Source of the DNA: Priapulus caudatus
Taxonomy: Eukaryota > Priapulida > Priapulimorpha > Priapulimorphida > Priapulidae
Direction of reading: 5' to 3'
Length of the DNA stretch: 52,181 bases
Assembly (NCBI RefSeq): GCF_000485595.1
Contig: NW_014577615.1
Location: 12,479-64,659 of the forward strand
Notes under the pieces: model-generated
Database searches by the model: none
What the model saw: only the letters and a program-made list of their open reading frames with translations
Told to the model about the DNA's origin: nothing
Made by a program: the position numbers and the translations under genes
Shown here: in pieces, positions 1 through 13,148 of the stretch
Layout: each line of letters starts with the position of its first letter
Numbering within the stretch: the stretch's first letter is position 1

Positions 1-984
1 AGAAAGCGTCCTACTACAGCAGGCAGGCAGTGTTGTAAGTCGTGTTCCATTTTTTTATTTCACCGTGCCAGGTTGCAAAAGCTACTGGTGACAGCACCTA
101 TTCAATTATAATTGGTATCCTGATGATCATACATATATACGACGTAGAGAATTACATAGACTCCGGTTTGTGTGTGGACATCGGTGCGGGCTTACGTGGA
201 CAAACTGTCCGTAATTCAGATACAAGTTTCTGGCCAATGTGTTCACTGAGGGCAGGTGTCTCCTGTGCAGCCGCACGCATGTTCACTGCATGGTCGTGTT
301 CGTGATGGTCGTCACGTTTCGCATCAGCTCTATCCATATCAAGAGTACATAATTGGAGTCTCCTAATATGTACTATTGATCCATATTTAACACGCGATAA
401 GCTGTCGCATGCATAGATCACGGCATCTCATAAATAGACACGTGTATGCATATAGCAGTTTGCTAATGCAGCATTCATACGTATTAACACGGATATATAT
501 ACTCCCATTGATTGCTTGTGAAACAAAACATTCTCTATATTATAGAGCTCTATATTTATGTGTAAGTGTGCATAGCGTGCAGCTGCAGCGCAGCAGCGTG
601 CGTTCGGTGGGCGTGTTTACTGTGGCTGGAGCATTTGCAGCACGGCTTGTCGGCAATAATACTAGGTGAAGAAGAGTAGAGAAACATTAAGACTTTGGTA
701 GTAAATAGATTTCGTATTTATTTAGCATTATATTTTATTGAAACGCTTCAAGTACCTGTGAGCTAGAGTACCATGCCCCGGGCATGCGGCTCACTGATTC
801 CAAGTACAAATAGCTCGTTTAAGTTACAGCTATTTCCAATCGTATCAATTGGTTCATTTCATTCGAGCCACTCAGGTTCCTATATCCAGACGTCTCCAAT
901 GATGTAACTATGTAAAGGTACGTACAGTATGCTCGTACGCTGGGTCAATAACGCTTGTAAACACGTTGCCACAGCGTCAAGCCT
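1..984. other. Left-edge non-coding DNA, no gene seen
   Basis: AT-rich sequence with short open frames only. I see no exon with a convincing acceptor and donor and no repeat structure. A GTAAGT at 35-40 could be a donor of an exon beginning outside the window. Confidence 0.4.
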
Positions 985-1815
985 TATATAGTACTAGCGG
1001 GATACCCGGCGTTGCCCGGAGAAATCAGTGGCGTTACTCAGTTGGTGACCGCTTGGTTGAAAAGAAAATACCCACAAAAATCGAACTATCTATCTATCCA
1101 TGCATCCATCCATGCATCCATCCATCCATCGCATTCCATGCCATGCCATCCCATCCCATCGCACCGCATCCCATCCCATCCCATCCCATCGCATGCCATC
1201 TCATCGCATCCCAGGCCATGCCATGCCATCCCATCCCAGGCCAGGCCATCCCATCAATAATCAAAAATAATCAAATGAAATTATATAGAAAATATAATAA
1301 TATTTGATATGTAACCTACATAGGCTTCCGTGAAGTGTTCCCGTCAGTTTGCGCTATCATTATCATCTACCATAGTTTATTCTGGATTTTTACTAAACGT
1401 TTAAATGTGGTAAAAAAAAAAAAATTTGAAATTAACGGTGAATACGGCAGAAGTACATACTAAACAGTCCAAAAGTAAAGAAACAAAGCATTTCCCGAGG
1501 TGGGATTCGCACCCAGAATCGATGGCTTAGGAGTCCGATGCTTTATCCATTCGGCTACTGGTCCGTTATGGTTATAGACCATGGATTCACACGTACGTGA
1601 TGTATAATGTTAATCTGTACGCCATCTATTAATGAATAGAATTTTTATAAATTTTTAACTTTTTAACTTTGTTGAAATTTTGTTTCAGCCAGAACCACCT
1701 CCCAGGCGTGCTGATTCTGAAAATATATTTAGTTTTCCTCTAGGCTGCGGAGTTATCTAATTATGCGCGAACACACAAATTCGGCTGAACAACTTTATAT
1801 ATATAGATATATTAT
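985..1815 (-). mobile_element. tRNA-Arg-derived SINE-like element with CATCC microsatellite
   Basis: On the minus strand, about 1565-1490 folds roughly like a tRNA. It has an A box (TAGCCGAATGG), a CTCCTAA anticodon-loop-like segment (CCT, arginine) and a B box (GGTGCGAATCC, one change from consensus). Stems are imperfect and the acceptor arms do not pair, so it is not a working tRNA. Toward the low-coordinate end lies a (CATCC)n-type array (1097-1253) and then CCGGGCAACGCCGGGTATCC, a sequence I associate with dispersed invertebrate repeats. The high-coordinate end is (TA)n. The limits are approximate. Confidence 0.55.
1097..1253. repeat. (CATCC)/(CATGC) microsatellite
   Basis: Interrupted five-base units (CATCC, CATGC, CATCG) run through this stretch inside the SINE-like element. 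Open frames over it are artefacts of the repeat. Confidence 0.9.
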
Positions 1816-2299
1816 AGTTTCACTAGGCTAGAAACCGCTCGCATATCTTATGTTCCGTCGAGTTGTTTGCGTGTTTAGTTTTTCTCCTAGTAGGCCATCA
1901 AGGGTGTTTCTTTTTATAAACCACTGATTCATATGGTGTCGGAATAGCAAAGTTGTAACACCCAGTCTCATTGTCCACTCTCGTTGGCGACTTCTGACTC
2001 GTATAAACGTCATAATGGTGGCGTATGATTTGACCTATAAGATTTAACCTGTATGATTTACCTATATAAGATTTAACCTGTATGACTTAACCTGCAAGCA
2101 TTTAAAGTGGGGCAAGGCTTTTGCCTTTTACACAGGAGGACATTTACTATGTTCAGCGTATTCTTCTTGGAATCTGTTTTCCCATGGAAATAGCGAATAC
2201 CAAGTGGCCGTGGTTTACTTTTTTTTTTCTTCAAATAACGAGTCAGTGTTTCCTGGAAATGCGCCCGTATTTGTTACGCTAATAGTAGGAATGAATAAT

Positions 2300-2707
2300 A
2301 GGCGTGTTCACACACAAGAAAAACCGCGATGCTAATCGCGATGGAAATACCGAGATAATTGTATCGTTGTTCACACAGGCGGAAATATCTCGCTAATCAC
2401 CGAGCGGGATAATTCTATTAATCGAACTGCGCATGCTCACTGCCGGATGTTGATACGATCGCTTGGAATGATGGGATAGAAAATACCGGGATTATTTGCG
2501 CGAGCGTTCACACACACGCCGCGGTGCAATTAATCGCGCTAATTCCCAAATAATCGCAGTCGATAATAAGTGCGATTTGCAGCGCGATGCTGATCGCGAT
2601 ACTTAGTGATATTTTTGCGTTCACACTTGTAAAAATCTCGCTATTTCGATCGCGATGCAAAAACCGAGATTTGCATCCCGATAATTCCCGCCAGTGTGAA
2701 CGCGCCT
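2300..2707. mobile_element. 408-bp inverted-repeat element (MITE) with AAT target duplication
   Basis: The ends are AGGCGTGTTCACAC and the complement of AGGCGCGTTCACAC. AAT is present on both sides (2297-2299 and 2708-2710). The inside is made of CGCGAT/ATCGCG and ACCGAGAT sub-repeats with no coding potential. The three-base A/T duplication suggests the PIF/Harbinger group, which is inference. Confidence 0.75.
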
Positions 2708-3624
2708 AATGTATATACAGGTAGATTAAATCGCATATCTCATAATATTGCTTGTTATCCTATCGGTATGAAAATTGCTGTACCAGAGGTTGACGGGCAG
2801 TAGCAGCCTACTAATAAATATATGAATTAGTTTTTCAGTATAAAGGTGATGGCGCGCGTGTTGCTTTGCGTTTATTTACCACGTATACGTGAGTGAAGTA
2901 TTAAATGAATAAAAAAAAACTTACAGAGGCGTCCAATCAATAAACCTCTCAATCCATTAATCACACGAAAGTTATTAATGACAAAACTGTCATTTTGCTG
3001 ATTGAATCTTTTTTGCATTTGAAGTGCAGCCGCCTTAAGAACGTATCGCAGTGCTGTCGTGTTATTGTATTGATTTCTCTAAATTTTTCGTCTAATGCAG
3101 ATCGTGAAATTTGCTTGCTAATTTACAGTAGGGCGGGAACAATTCGACAGTTTCACATCTTGAATGCGAAGCTGCCATACTGTTACTACATTGTGCTTTC
3201 CGGTCACGCAATCAACCAATCGTACTTACACTCACACAGGCGACGTCTGTATATACTGTATATACTCCAGCAATGCGTGAATGTCTCGGTTTTACTAACT
3301 ATCCTCCGCATTATGCCGTAAATTTTGCAGTGCCTTTGTAATCTTTAGTGTGCGCAAGTCCACAATCTTTGTCGTTCGCGCCGGTATTTCTAACGTGCGC
3401 TCATTCATCAATTCATCATTCATCAATTCATTTCAATCAATTCATTTCATCAATTCATCATTTCGCTCTCTCTTTTAATCGCGTGCAAATAATAATGATG
3501 AATAATATTTTAGGACGCGTCGCTTCTACTATGTTCTACCAATTTTTTTGTTATATGATCACCCGCATAATTACGTTTTATTTGTCTATAACGTTATATA
3601 CGAAGTAGTGACAACACGAACCAA

Positions 3625-3790
3625 GATGATATCATCAGATGATATGACACGGTGACCGCGAATTGCAAGCAGCAGGTCGGATCGCTGTCGGCGTGCTCGG
3701 ACTGTATTGATCGATCTACCTTTGTTACGCATCCCATATAAACAGTAGAGCATTACAATTAAAATGGCGACGAGGATGGGATCAAATTTT
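3625..3790 (+). mobile_element. Possible LTR end with Ty3/gypsy-type primer-binding site
   Basis: A TGATATCATCAGATGATATG segment is followed at about 3753-3780 by CATTACAATTAAAATGGCGACGAGG in pieces. The TGGCGACGAGGAT string resembles the primer-site region of Ty3/gypsy-type elements. No gag or pol follows, so at most this is a fragment. Confidence 0.3.
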
Positions 3791-4735
3791 GAACTAGACA
3801 GAGGGCACTCACGGAGAGTGCATACCTCCGCCAGAATGTAACATGTATGTGTTACGAGCTGGCTCGCTGCGCTGGCTTGCTGGCTCGCTGACTCGACGCG
3901 CTAATATCGATCGCGCGAACACACTAACGCACGAACGCACAATAGCTATCACATAACCTCCTCCAACTCCGTTGGGCGGAGGTAATGAGTGTAACATTTT
4001 GATGTTGGAAGGGGAATTGATAAATTACGAAACGAGGCTATACGCACATCGAATACATTCTCTAATCAAATATGGCGATAGATTGCCCGGCATTTCTGAA
4101 ATTCGAACTCCAGCGAACACGTGTGTAATTCGACAGACATTTCGCGCTAAGCCCTTTCGCTACCACGTCGTGCAACGTACTGGTATCGTATTCTCTTTGC
4201 CTAATCATTTTGCACTTCACGAGCCCTAGGTCGTCGGGAAACAAAGCGTTATTGTGTAAATTATTCACGTATACGTGTCTTGAAGCTAGAGTCCCGTGTG
4301 TCTCTGGTCATTGGTTCTGTACGAGCGCAAGTGTACACCGCAGTCGGCAGCTGAGTTTATTATCTATAGTGGAAGGCAGTCCAGGTGTTGACTGGCGGTA
4401 ATCAGTGGCCGAATAATGACGAAGGATACCCGATTAATTATTAAGTAACCATTTGCCTAATTACGCCTGCACTGGAATATATAATTACACGCGACGCGTA
4501 GGGGCAATGGTATACCATACTACCAGCAGGAATAGAGTCTATATGGAAAGTTAATCAGGGCAGATGTTCTCACCGGAATACTTAAACATTAATATCGAGG
4601 ATAAATAACAAAATTGGCAGACCGAGCGTTCGCGAGCGAAGGTACTCGTCGAAAGAGTCGCTATAAGTGAATATGTGTATAATGTAGAACGTGGCAGATG
4701 TAACACAGCTGCTGTGCCAGCATGTGTGAAGGTGC

Positions 4736-4772
4736 ACACACACACACACACGCATATATATATATATATACG
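4736..4772. repeat. (CA)n(TA)n microsatellite
   Basis: A pure CA run passes into a pure TA run. Confidence 0.95.
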
Positions 4773-5190
4773 TATATGAAATTAAAATGAAATGCATTAA
4801 ATTGCGATTTGCAACCTGCAATCGAACAGCTTGTGTCGTGTGCTTTTCCTGTATTGCTCGGGTTGATAGTTGATGAATCTAATAAATGTTATTAATTGTT
4901 ACTCACGCGATATCGGTTAGCAATCCAAGCATGCCAGCAAAGCACAACAACAAGCAACATAGTCCAGTCAATATATGAAAATTTTTGGCCTACCTGGAAC
5001 AAATTGCAACAGAAGGTTTTATTGTAGGAAGTTGTGTATTGGACCCTCCTAAACTTCATATGCAAAATCGGCCAAAATGGATTTGATTAAAAATTTGTCA
5101 CACGGTCACACGGGTGGGTAGCCAGGCGCTTGGGCCGGCGCGTTGCCCGAAGTCTCCCCCAATTATATAATGTAATGTTTTATCATGCAG

Positions 5191-8100
5191 ATTTCACGGC
5201 CGATGGGGAGGCTTTTATTTCAAGCAGTGCCAGGCAAGTGCACGAGATAAAGGAAGCTCATCCGCAAATCACCGCAAATGTGTTTGACGATCAAGGATCT
5301 GATAATAAGAAGGACGAGACTGGTGCTGACCACGATACCGACGCGAGTACGTCTGCAATAAGAGACAGGCGCGTTTCAGAGCCACCTAACCTACACCAGA
5401 CATCAGGAGCAGATGTTCCGACCGCAACAAGTGCGTATTATTCAGGTAGCGAGGAAGGTCGCGTGGTGTCTTCAACAAACGCGGCGTCTTCCGACAATAA
5501 ATTTGCAAAACGTCGTAATGATATGTCATATACATCTACGAATCATCTTGGAGCGGAAGACGTGGCGTCATCCGCCGATTCCTTGATCACAGAACATGAG
5601 CGAAAAACTAAAAGCGCAGCTGCATCTGATAAACCGCTGGTCGTGGACGTTCAATACTCGACTGTGCTACTTGATAGTACTTCTTCTGAAACTGCCCGCC
5701 CTGCTGGTCTCGTTGCCAATCTCGACTTGTCGGACCATACCAGTGAAGCTAATCCATCAGTCATTAACATGATAGACGAGATGACAACTCAGCGGCAGAG
5801 AGACCTCGATGTCACGAGCCAATTTCTGCCTGGTCACGCGACAGTAGGCCCTGCTGCCGAGATCTCTTCCCCACAGGCGGACGGCGTGTTATTGGATGCA
5901 GCATCAATCACTGCAGGTGCGAGTGTGGCCGAACCAAGCTCTGTGATCTCTACAAGTGCCTCAGATTCCGCGCGACACACGGATACCGATACCGACACAC
6001 GGGGAGATCCGATAACCAGGGCACTCGTCCTGGGAATGGGAACGAAGGATATTACTAGTCGTACGATTACTGCTGATGAGCGTTCATTGCGCGCGAAAAG
6101 AGCGAACAGAACTAAATCAGTTTCTGCACGCGATCATGATACGTACACGAGTACTAGCATGGGGAGCTTCCGGGACTTAGTGTCACGCCCTGGTGGAATT
6201 ACAGAGGATAATAAGACACCTGTGATTTCATCAGCGATCCCTCCTGGAACCACGGACCAGGCAATTGTGGTCTCGGTCACTACATCATGGGACCAACGTG
6301 ATGGTTTTACTAATGAACCATTGGATGCCAAAAGTGCATTAAACAAGGGAGAGTCATCTCGTGCTACGGATGCGGTGAGTGTTATAAATCACGAAGGGGA
6401 AGAGCCGGATGAGGTTAGCATGTTGGACCCTACGACGAAAGTGGATAATTACGTCAATACAACTAAGGACCATGACATAGCAGAAACCTACAACGAGGAA
6501 GACAATGCGACAAAAGGCGTGATCGCAAACGTGGAATATAGGACAGGAACTCAGTCAACTACACTCGAGATTACTACAGAGCATAACAGTGCTAGCAGTG
6601 ATGCTATAGCACGAGTTGGTACAGATATAACAAATCAGTACCAATCTACCGAAAGTATTCACAGCACTGATGATATGGTAGACAGAATTTCGGCAGATAC
6701 TGGTGGTGAGGAACATAGCATACCGTCCGCGAACGATGACGCGACGGACGCAATGCAGTATTATAGTAGTGAAAGGACAGACATGCTGACACATGGTGGA
6801 TACGCACAAGTTACCTTATTGCCTGAGCATAGTGCTGTGACGCATACAGAATTGCCTTATAATGACGGTACGACAAACAATAAGATGCATAGCGGTAGTT
6901 ATATGACATATACAACATTACCGCATAGTGATGATGGTACCAAGCAAGTACAGTTTGATGGTGGTAGTGCGGCAAACCCGATATTGATTGCCACTCGCCA
7001 CGTGACACATATAATGTTGCCGGAAGGCGTAACAGCGACAAAATTGTCTGAGAGTAGTGATGCGACAAACACAATGTCGTCTGATAATGGTGGTGTCGGA
7101 AGCACAATATTGTCTGAAATTGGTGATATTAAAAACGTAGTACTGTCTGTTAGTACTGATGTGACAGATCCAGTGACGTTTGATAGTAGAGATCCAACGA
7201 AGGCAATCTTGCGTGAGGATGCTCATGTGAAAGACACATTGTTGCCAGATGGTGATCATCTAGTCGGCAAGACATTGCCTGACAGTCGTACTGTGACAGG
7301 CACAATATTGCCAGATAATCGTAGTGCGGCAGACACAACATTGTCTGCCAGTGATTATACGACAGGCCTGGTATTGCCAGATAGTCGTGCTGTGACAGAC
7401 ACAATATTGCCTGATAGTCGTGCTGTGACAGACACAATATTGCCAGATAGTCGTGCTGTGACAGGAACAATATTGCCAGATAGTCGTGCTGTGACAGGAA
7501 CAATATTGCCAGATAGTCGTGCTGTGACAGACACAATATTGCCTGATAGTCATGCTGTGACAGACACAATATTGCCAGATAGTCGTGCTGTGACAGGAAC
7601 AATATTGCCTGATAGTCGTGCTGTGACAGACACAATATTGCCTGATAGTCGTGCTGTGACAGACACAATATTGCCTGATAGTCGTGCTGTGACAGACACA
7701 ATATTGCCTGATAGTCATGCTGTGACAGACACATTATTGCCTGTTAGTCGGGCTGTGACAGGCACACTAGTGCCTGATACTCGTGCTGTGGCAGACACAC
7801 TAGTGCCTGATCGTGATGATGATGATGCAAAGACCAGGTTGTTTGATAGTGATAACATGCCAGGTGCTACGTGGCCCCATGTCGATGATATGCGGAGCAG
7901 CAAATCGCCTTGGAGAGACAAGAAGGGCGATTCCACGCTATACGAGGGCGACAGTAAGACGGACTCCGCGCAGCTTGGTGGTGATGGCGCAGCAATGCCA
8001 TCTATAGGCACGCGCATGCCAAGCACTGAGCTTCTAGATGATGTTTGGCCGGATGAACACGCAGCAACAGACGCTTCAACAGCTGACACATCTGCGGATG

Positions 8101-11100
8101 ATGACATGAAGACAGCCGCAACTAAGAATAATGCAGCAGAGTTTAGCGTAACGAATCAGCCTAATGAAGATGGCTTTACTTCCTACATACAACAGAAAAC
8201 CGGGACGAAAGTAGAAGAATATATATTAGAGACATCTGACGAAGATCTAGAGCGACCACGAATAACAGAGAGTACAGTCGCCACACAGACTGAACTGGTA
8301 AGTAGACATCGATCAAAGAGGACGACATCGGAAAATGACAATAGGAGCCAACCAGAGCGCGTCATTTCTGATATGGTAACAGATGAAGCCACGTTTACTG
8401 ATCATGGTAGCGTAGTTACAGCGCACAACTACACAACAATTCTGCCGTTCACTGACATGCAAAACATAAACAACCAAACCGATGGAAAAGAGCTTGTTGC
8501 TGGCCAAGGAACCGATAACGAGGAATCTTATACTAATTACAGTGCTCACACTAAAGAATTGTTAGCATCCGAGTCTGTAACTGCTGTAACTGTGGAAAGC
8601 CTCGCAATTGAACCATTTATTGCGGAGGATGATAGAAATATTACGAAAGAAATTAAAGCTGAAGAGTCATTGATTTCGGAGCAAGGCGAAATTATTTTAC
8701 AAAATCTCAAAACTATTTCCTATACTGCCGATGAGGGTAGTATCAAGCTGGGCAGCACAAAGTCATTCACGGCAGAGGAAACTAATAACACCGTGAACAA
8801 CGATACCGACGAACCATTCGTTGCTGAAATTGGTGCAATTACTGCAGTCAATCTGACGCCCTCACAATTACCTAATGTTGGCGATAGCATTGTCACTGCA
8901 CAGAATGTGGTCAGAACTGATGAGGCATCTTCTGCAGAAGAAGACAATATTACTACAGATAAATTCATACCAGAAATGCAATTTACTCGCGCGAAACGCA
9001 TTCACACCATTGAGAGCCAAACAACTATGATACCGGGTGATGTCACCAATACGGTAAAACCATCAAACAGCAAAGTTTCGTTTAGTGCTAAAGCCGGTGA
9101 TATTACCGCGACTAATCTCACGACCACCGAGACATCTACTGATGTGGAGGGCAGTAAACTCTTGCCAGTCCCCAAATCCGACGAGACATTTACCACCAAG
9201 GAAGATAATAGTACAGCCGCCAGCCCTCCGATGACGCAGGAAGAATATACCGCCGCCAAAGGAAATAATGCTACGGACAAATTCACTACTGTACGGCCAT
9301 TGAGGGTTGGGGACCGCGATGATATCTTGGAACACTTTGCGACCAAAGAGAGGTTTAGTGATGACGATGGTGGTAACACTCGGGACAGTCTCGGAAACAC
9401 AGACCTCGTCCGTACTGAAGTTGATAACGTAACTATCGATGATCGATCAACCGAACAGGCATTCCATGGTGAAGAAGTTAATAAGACCAAAGACAAATTT
9501 ACAAGTGAACGACCCCTAGTGACGTCTATCGGCGAAACAGACAATACAATGTACAAACTCACACCTGAAGAATCACTTACTGCTCAAGATGGTGATAATT
9601 TCACAGCTAACTTCGATACTAAGTGGACAACTGAAGTGGGCAGTAACACAGTAGAGAACCCTACAACAGGAGATACCGACACTGTAGATGATAATAATAG
9701 AACCGTGGTAAACATCTCAACTAAAGAGCAATTTTCCGCCGAGGTGGATAAAACAACGAACAACCTCATAACGATCGAACCATTTACTCAAGATCATATT
9801 AATAATACTGATGATAGTTCGAAAACTAAATGGTCAATAACCTCTGAAGTCGGTACCATTACTGCTACGGATACCCTTATAACAGAAATACCATATACTC
9901 CTGAAAAACGCAATACCACTGCAGATGAACCCATAACTCACAAACCATTTGCTGCTGAAGTGGGTAATACTACTCTAGGTGACGTTACAACTGATCATTC
10001 ACGTGCTACTCGGAAGGACAAAGGGACCGTAAATAGTCTGATCGGAGGTCAGCCATTTACCTCTGATTACAGTCGAGACAACAGAGTATCTGACAACACT
10101 ATAGCAACACCTACATCCGGACAGTCGGCCGAGGAGAGATATAATACCATAGAAAATCTGACGACAGAACACACGACTCCTGTTGAGAGTAATGACGCTG
10201 TAGGCACGTCATCCCAATTTACTACTGAAAATGGTAATGATGTAATGCATAACCGTACAGCTGGAGTAACATATGACGCAGATGCAGGTTATAGTACCCG
10301 GAATATCCGTACAGTGGAAGCTTCACTTACAGCTGAGGGTAACAAGAACACGGCTACAGCGCAAGGGCCGCGTAATACTGAACGTGACGAAAGATCTACT
10401 GCCATCTTTACATCTCCAGAGCGATTTACTGCTGAAGGGAGTGATGACACTATGGATAGACTTGAGACAGAGCGGCCATTTTCTACTGAATTCGATACTA
10501 ATACAACAGTCGATCTAACGGTAGAGCAATCGGTTACAGCTGAGAGCGATAATAACACCACCGCCAGCCTCTCAACTGAGAAGACATTTACCACCGATGC
10601 TGGAGATATCAATATGGACAACATCAAAAGTACGAGCCCATTTACTTCTAAAGTAAATCCTGATGAAATGTACAGCATTGAAACAGGGCAGCCAGTTACT
10701 GCTGAAAATGGCGATACCGGTATGTCCAACGACTCCATTAGAGAGTCATATCCTGTCGAGGTTGGTAATAATACTATGGGCGAGCTCACAACACAAACGC
10801 CATTGACTGTTGAAGATGGCTACAGTGACGTCCATAGACCTATAACCGAACAGCTACCTGAGCTTGAGGATGATAATACTAGTATGGACCGCCTCACCAC
10901 CGAACAACCATTTACTGTGAATGCTGGTAATAATGATATGGGCTACCTTACAGACGCAGATCCGTCTAGTGCGGAGGGCGCTGATGTGCCTGCCGTCTCC
11001 CGTTCACCTAGTGAGCCATTTACCGATAGTGCTAATAATGTGAACAACATAACAACTAAAGAGCAAGTTGCTGGTGAGGATGAGACTATTACTGTGTTAA

Positions 11101-13096
11101 ATTCTACAGCTAAGGAAGCATTTACTATTGAGAAGCCTAACGTAACATTCGACTATCGCACGACCGATCAACCATTCCCAGATGGGGAAAGCAATACTAC
11201 TATCCTCGACCTGACATCTGAACAGCCGTATATTTCAGATGCTAGTGATGATAATAGCTTGAAAAGCCGCCTAACTCAAAGGGCATTCACTGTTAGGGAT
11301 AGTAATACGAATATGGTCCACCCGATACCCGAACAGCCATTTATTGTTGAGAATGGTAGTAACGCCACAGACCGCCTCGTAACCAATATGTTATCCGCTG
11401 CTAGTCATGGTCATAACATTACAGGCCACCTCACAACCGATCGAGGATCTGTCGTTGTTGGTAACGACACGACGTATAGCCACATAACTCGTGAGTCACT
11501 GCCTGCTGCAGTTAATAGTGCGATGCAAAATACCACAACCTCGGAAGCAGTGACCGTTGAAGATCGTAACGTGACCACGAACATCCGCGCAACTGAAACC
11601 CCACATACTGCCGAGGTTGGGAAAGATACGACGGTTACAACAGCAAACACAGACCTGCTTACTACCGAAGAGGATGGTGATAGTAATGTGGACCGCATCA
11701 CAATCGAACAGCCAATTGTTACTGAGGCTCGTAACTTCAGCGTGTCAAGTTTCCCGACCGACCATGCATATACCTCTAGGAACGACAGCGATGCTATGGA
11801 GAGCCTCACAACTGAAGAGAAACTTACTGCCGATGTGGGCAATAGTACGACGAGTACCCGCATAACTAATCAGAAAGTTACTGCTGAAGAAACTAATAAT
11901 AACACCCTGCTTCCTCTCGGTCCCATAACTGAAAAACAATTTACAGATGACGATGATAATGATGCTACGGATAACTTCGTAGGCAATATCACCGTAACAT
12001 TAATGACGGGTGTAGAGCCACAAACCACAGCCGCAATTCCGATCATTGAAACCGTGACGACAACAGCACCAAGATTGCTAGCAGAATCAGCAGTAGTGAA
12101 AAATAAAGGTTTAGCAACAACAACAAATACATCAGTGAAACAAAAGTTAACAGAGCAAGACATAGATGTCGCAATATTCACAATAACAGATTCAAGCGCA
12201 AATCGTACAACAGACGCATTGACAGTGTCATCACTACTAGTAGAAACTGGAAGGGGTGATTCAGCAATGACAACAGAGGAAAAAACGTCAACAGCAAGAG
12301 CAGACGTAGAGAAATCAATAGAAGCAGCAACAGACGTAACGGTAGCAATTGTGAAGGGAAATAAGACAGTAGGACCCAGTTTGGTAGAGCAACCAACAGC
12401 CGTATTAGAGTGGACAGCAGAAACAGTCACAGAGAAAACGACAGACGCAACAGAAAGCATAACAGAAACTACATCAGCACCTGAGGCAGCAACGGGGGTA
12501 GCAGCAGCAGAAGCACACGAAACAACTGTGTCATTGGAGATGATATCAGCAACAATCATAACAGGTGACGATACAACAACACCAGCGATTGAAACGCCCG
12601 CTATCACTACATCAGAAAAGGAAAGCGCAATGCCTGTAATGGATACAGCTTTAACAAAAGCCACATCGGATGCGATAGCCGCAACAACTCCAGGTGAGAG
12701 ATCGATCGAAACAACGTTAGACACAATGCCAACAGTAGCGAAATTGACACCTAACGAATCAGCAGCGCCTGTAGCAGCAGTGACCGAACAAGGTACGGGA
12801 ATGATGACAGCGGGAACAATTCCAGGAAAAACATCAAACGAACCGAGCCCGACATTAGCAGACGAAATGCCAGTCGCGGCAACGATATCGGTGGAAACTA
12901 CAGCATATACAACGCCAGAAGATTTGCTAGCGTCAGCGGTATATGAGGAAGAAAAAGCTGGGTCAAAACTAGCAACATCCGCAGCAGACGAAAGCACGGC
13001 AAATGAAACAGTAGAAGGTGCGGAAATAACAGCAGCAACGCCAGATGGTGTAACTCCGTATGACGTGACAGTAACATCAACAACAACGACGACATT

Positions 13097-13148
<52 letters not shown>

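Larger units (their letters stand above)
2708..5190. other. Non-coding DNA upstream of the mega-exon
   Basis: Contains an ATTCATCA-type repeat (3405-3465), a possible LTR/primer-site fragment (3625-3790), paired CCTCCGCC/GGCGGAGG motifs (3824-3982) and a CA/TA microsatellite (4736-4772). No signal-peptide exon for the downstream gene could be recognised. Confidence 0.5.

Noticed and set aside
1-40. GTAAGT after GGCAGTGTT as the donor of an upstream exon of the mucin-like gene
   Set aside because: Only 34 bases of putative exon are visible and no homology can be judged. It could feed the 5191 acceptor in phase but this is not supportable.
1490-1565. Functional tRNA-Arg gene
   Set aside because: A and B boxes are present but the acceptor, anticodon and T stems have mismatches and the T loop lacks the usual TTC, so it is a SINE head or pseudogene.
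5130-5190. TTG start of the giant frame at 5130
   Set aside because: A eukaryotic gene would not start there. There is no signal peptide, and a good splice acceptor ends at 5190.
7150-7734. SQHDYQAILCL and RQYCVCHSTTI repeat proteins on the minus strand
   Set aside because: Complementary frames of the 33-bp minisatellite, kept open only because the unit is a multiple of three.
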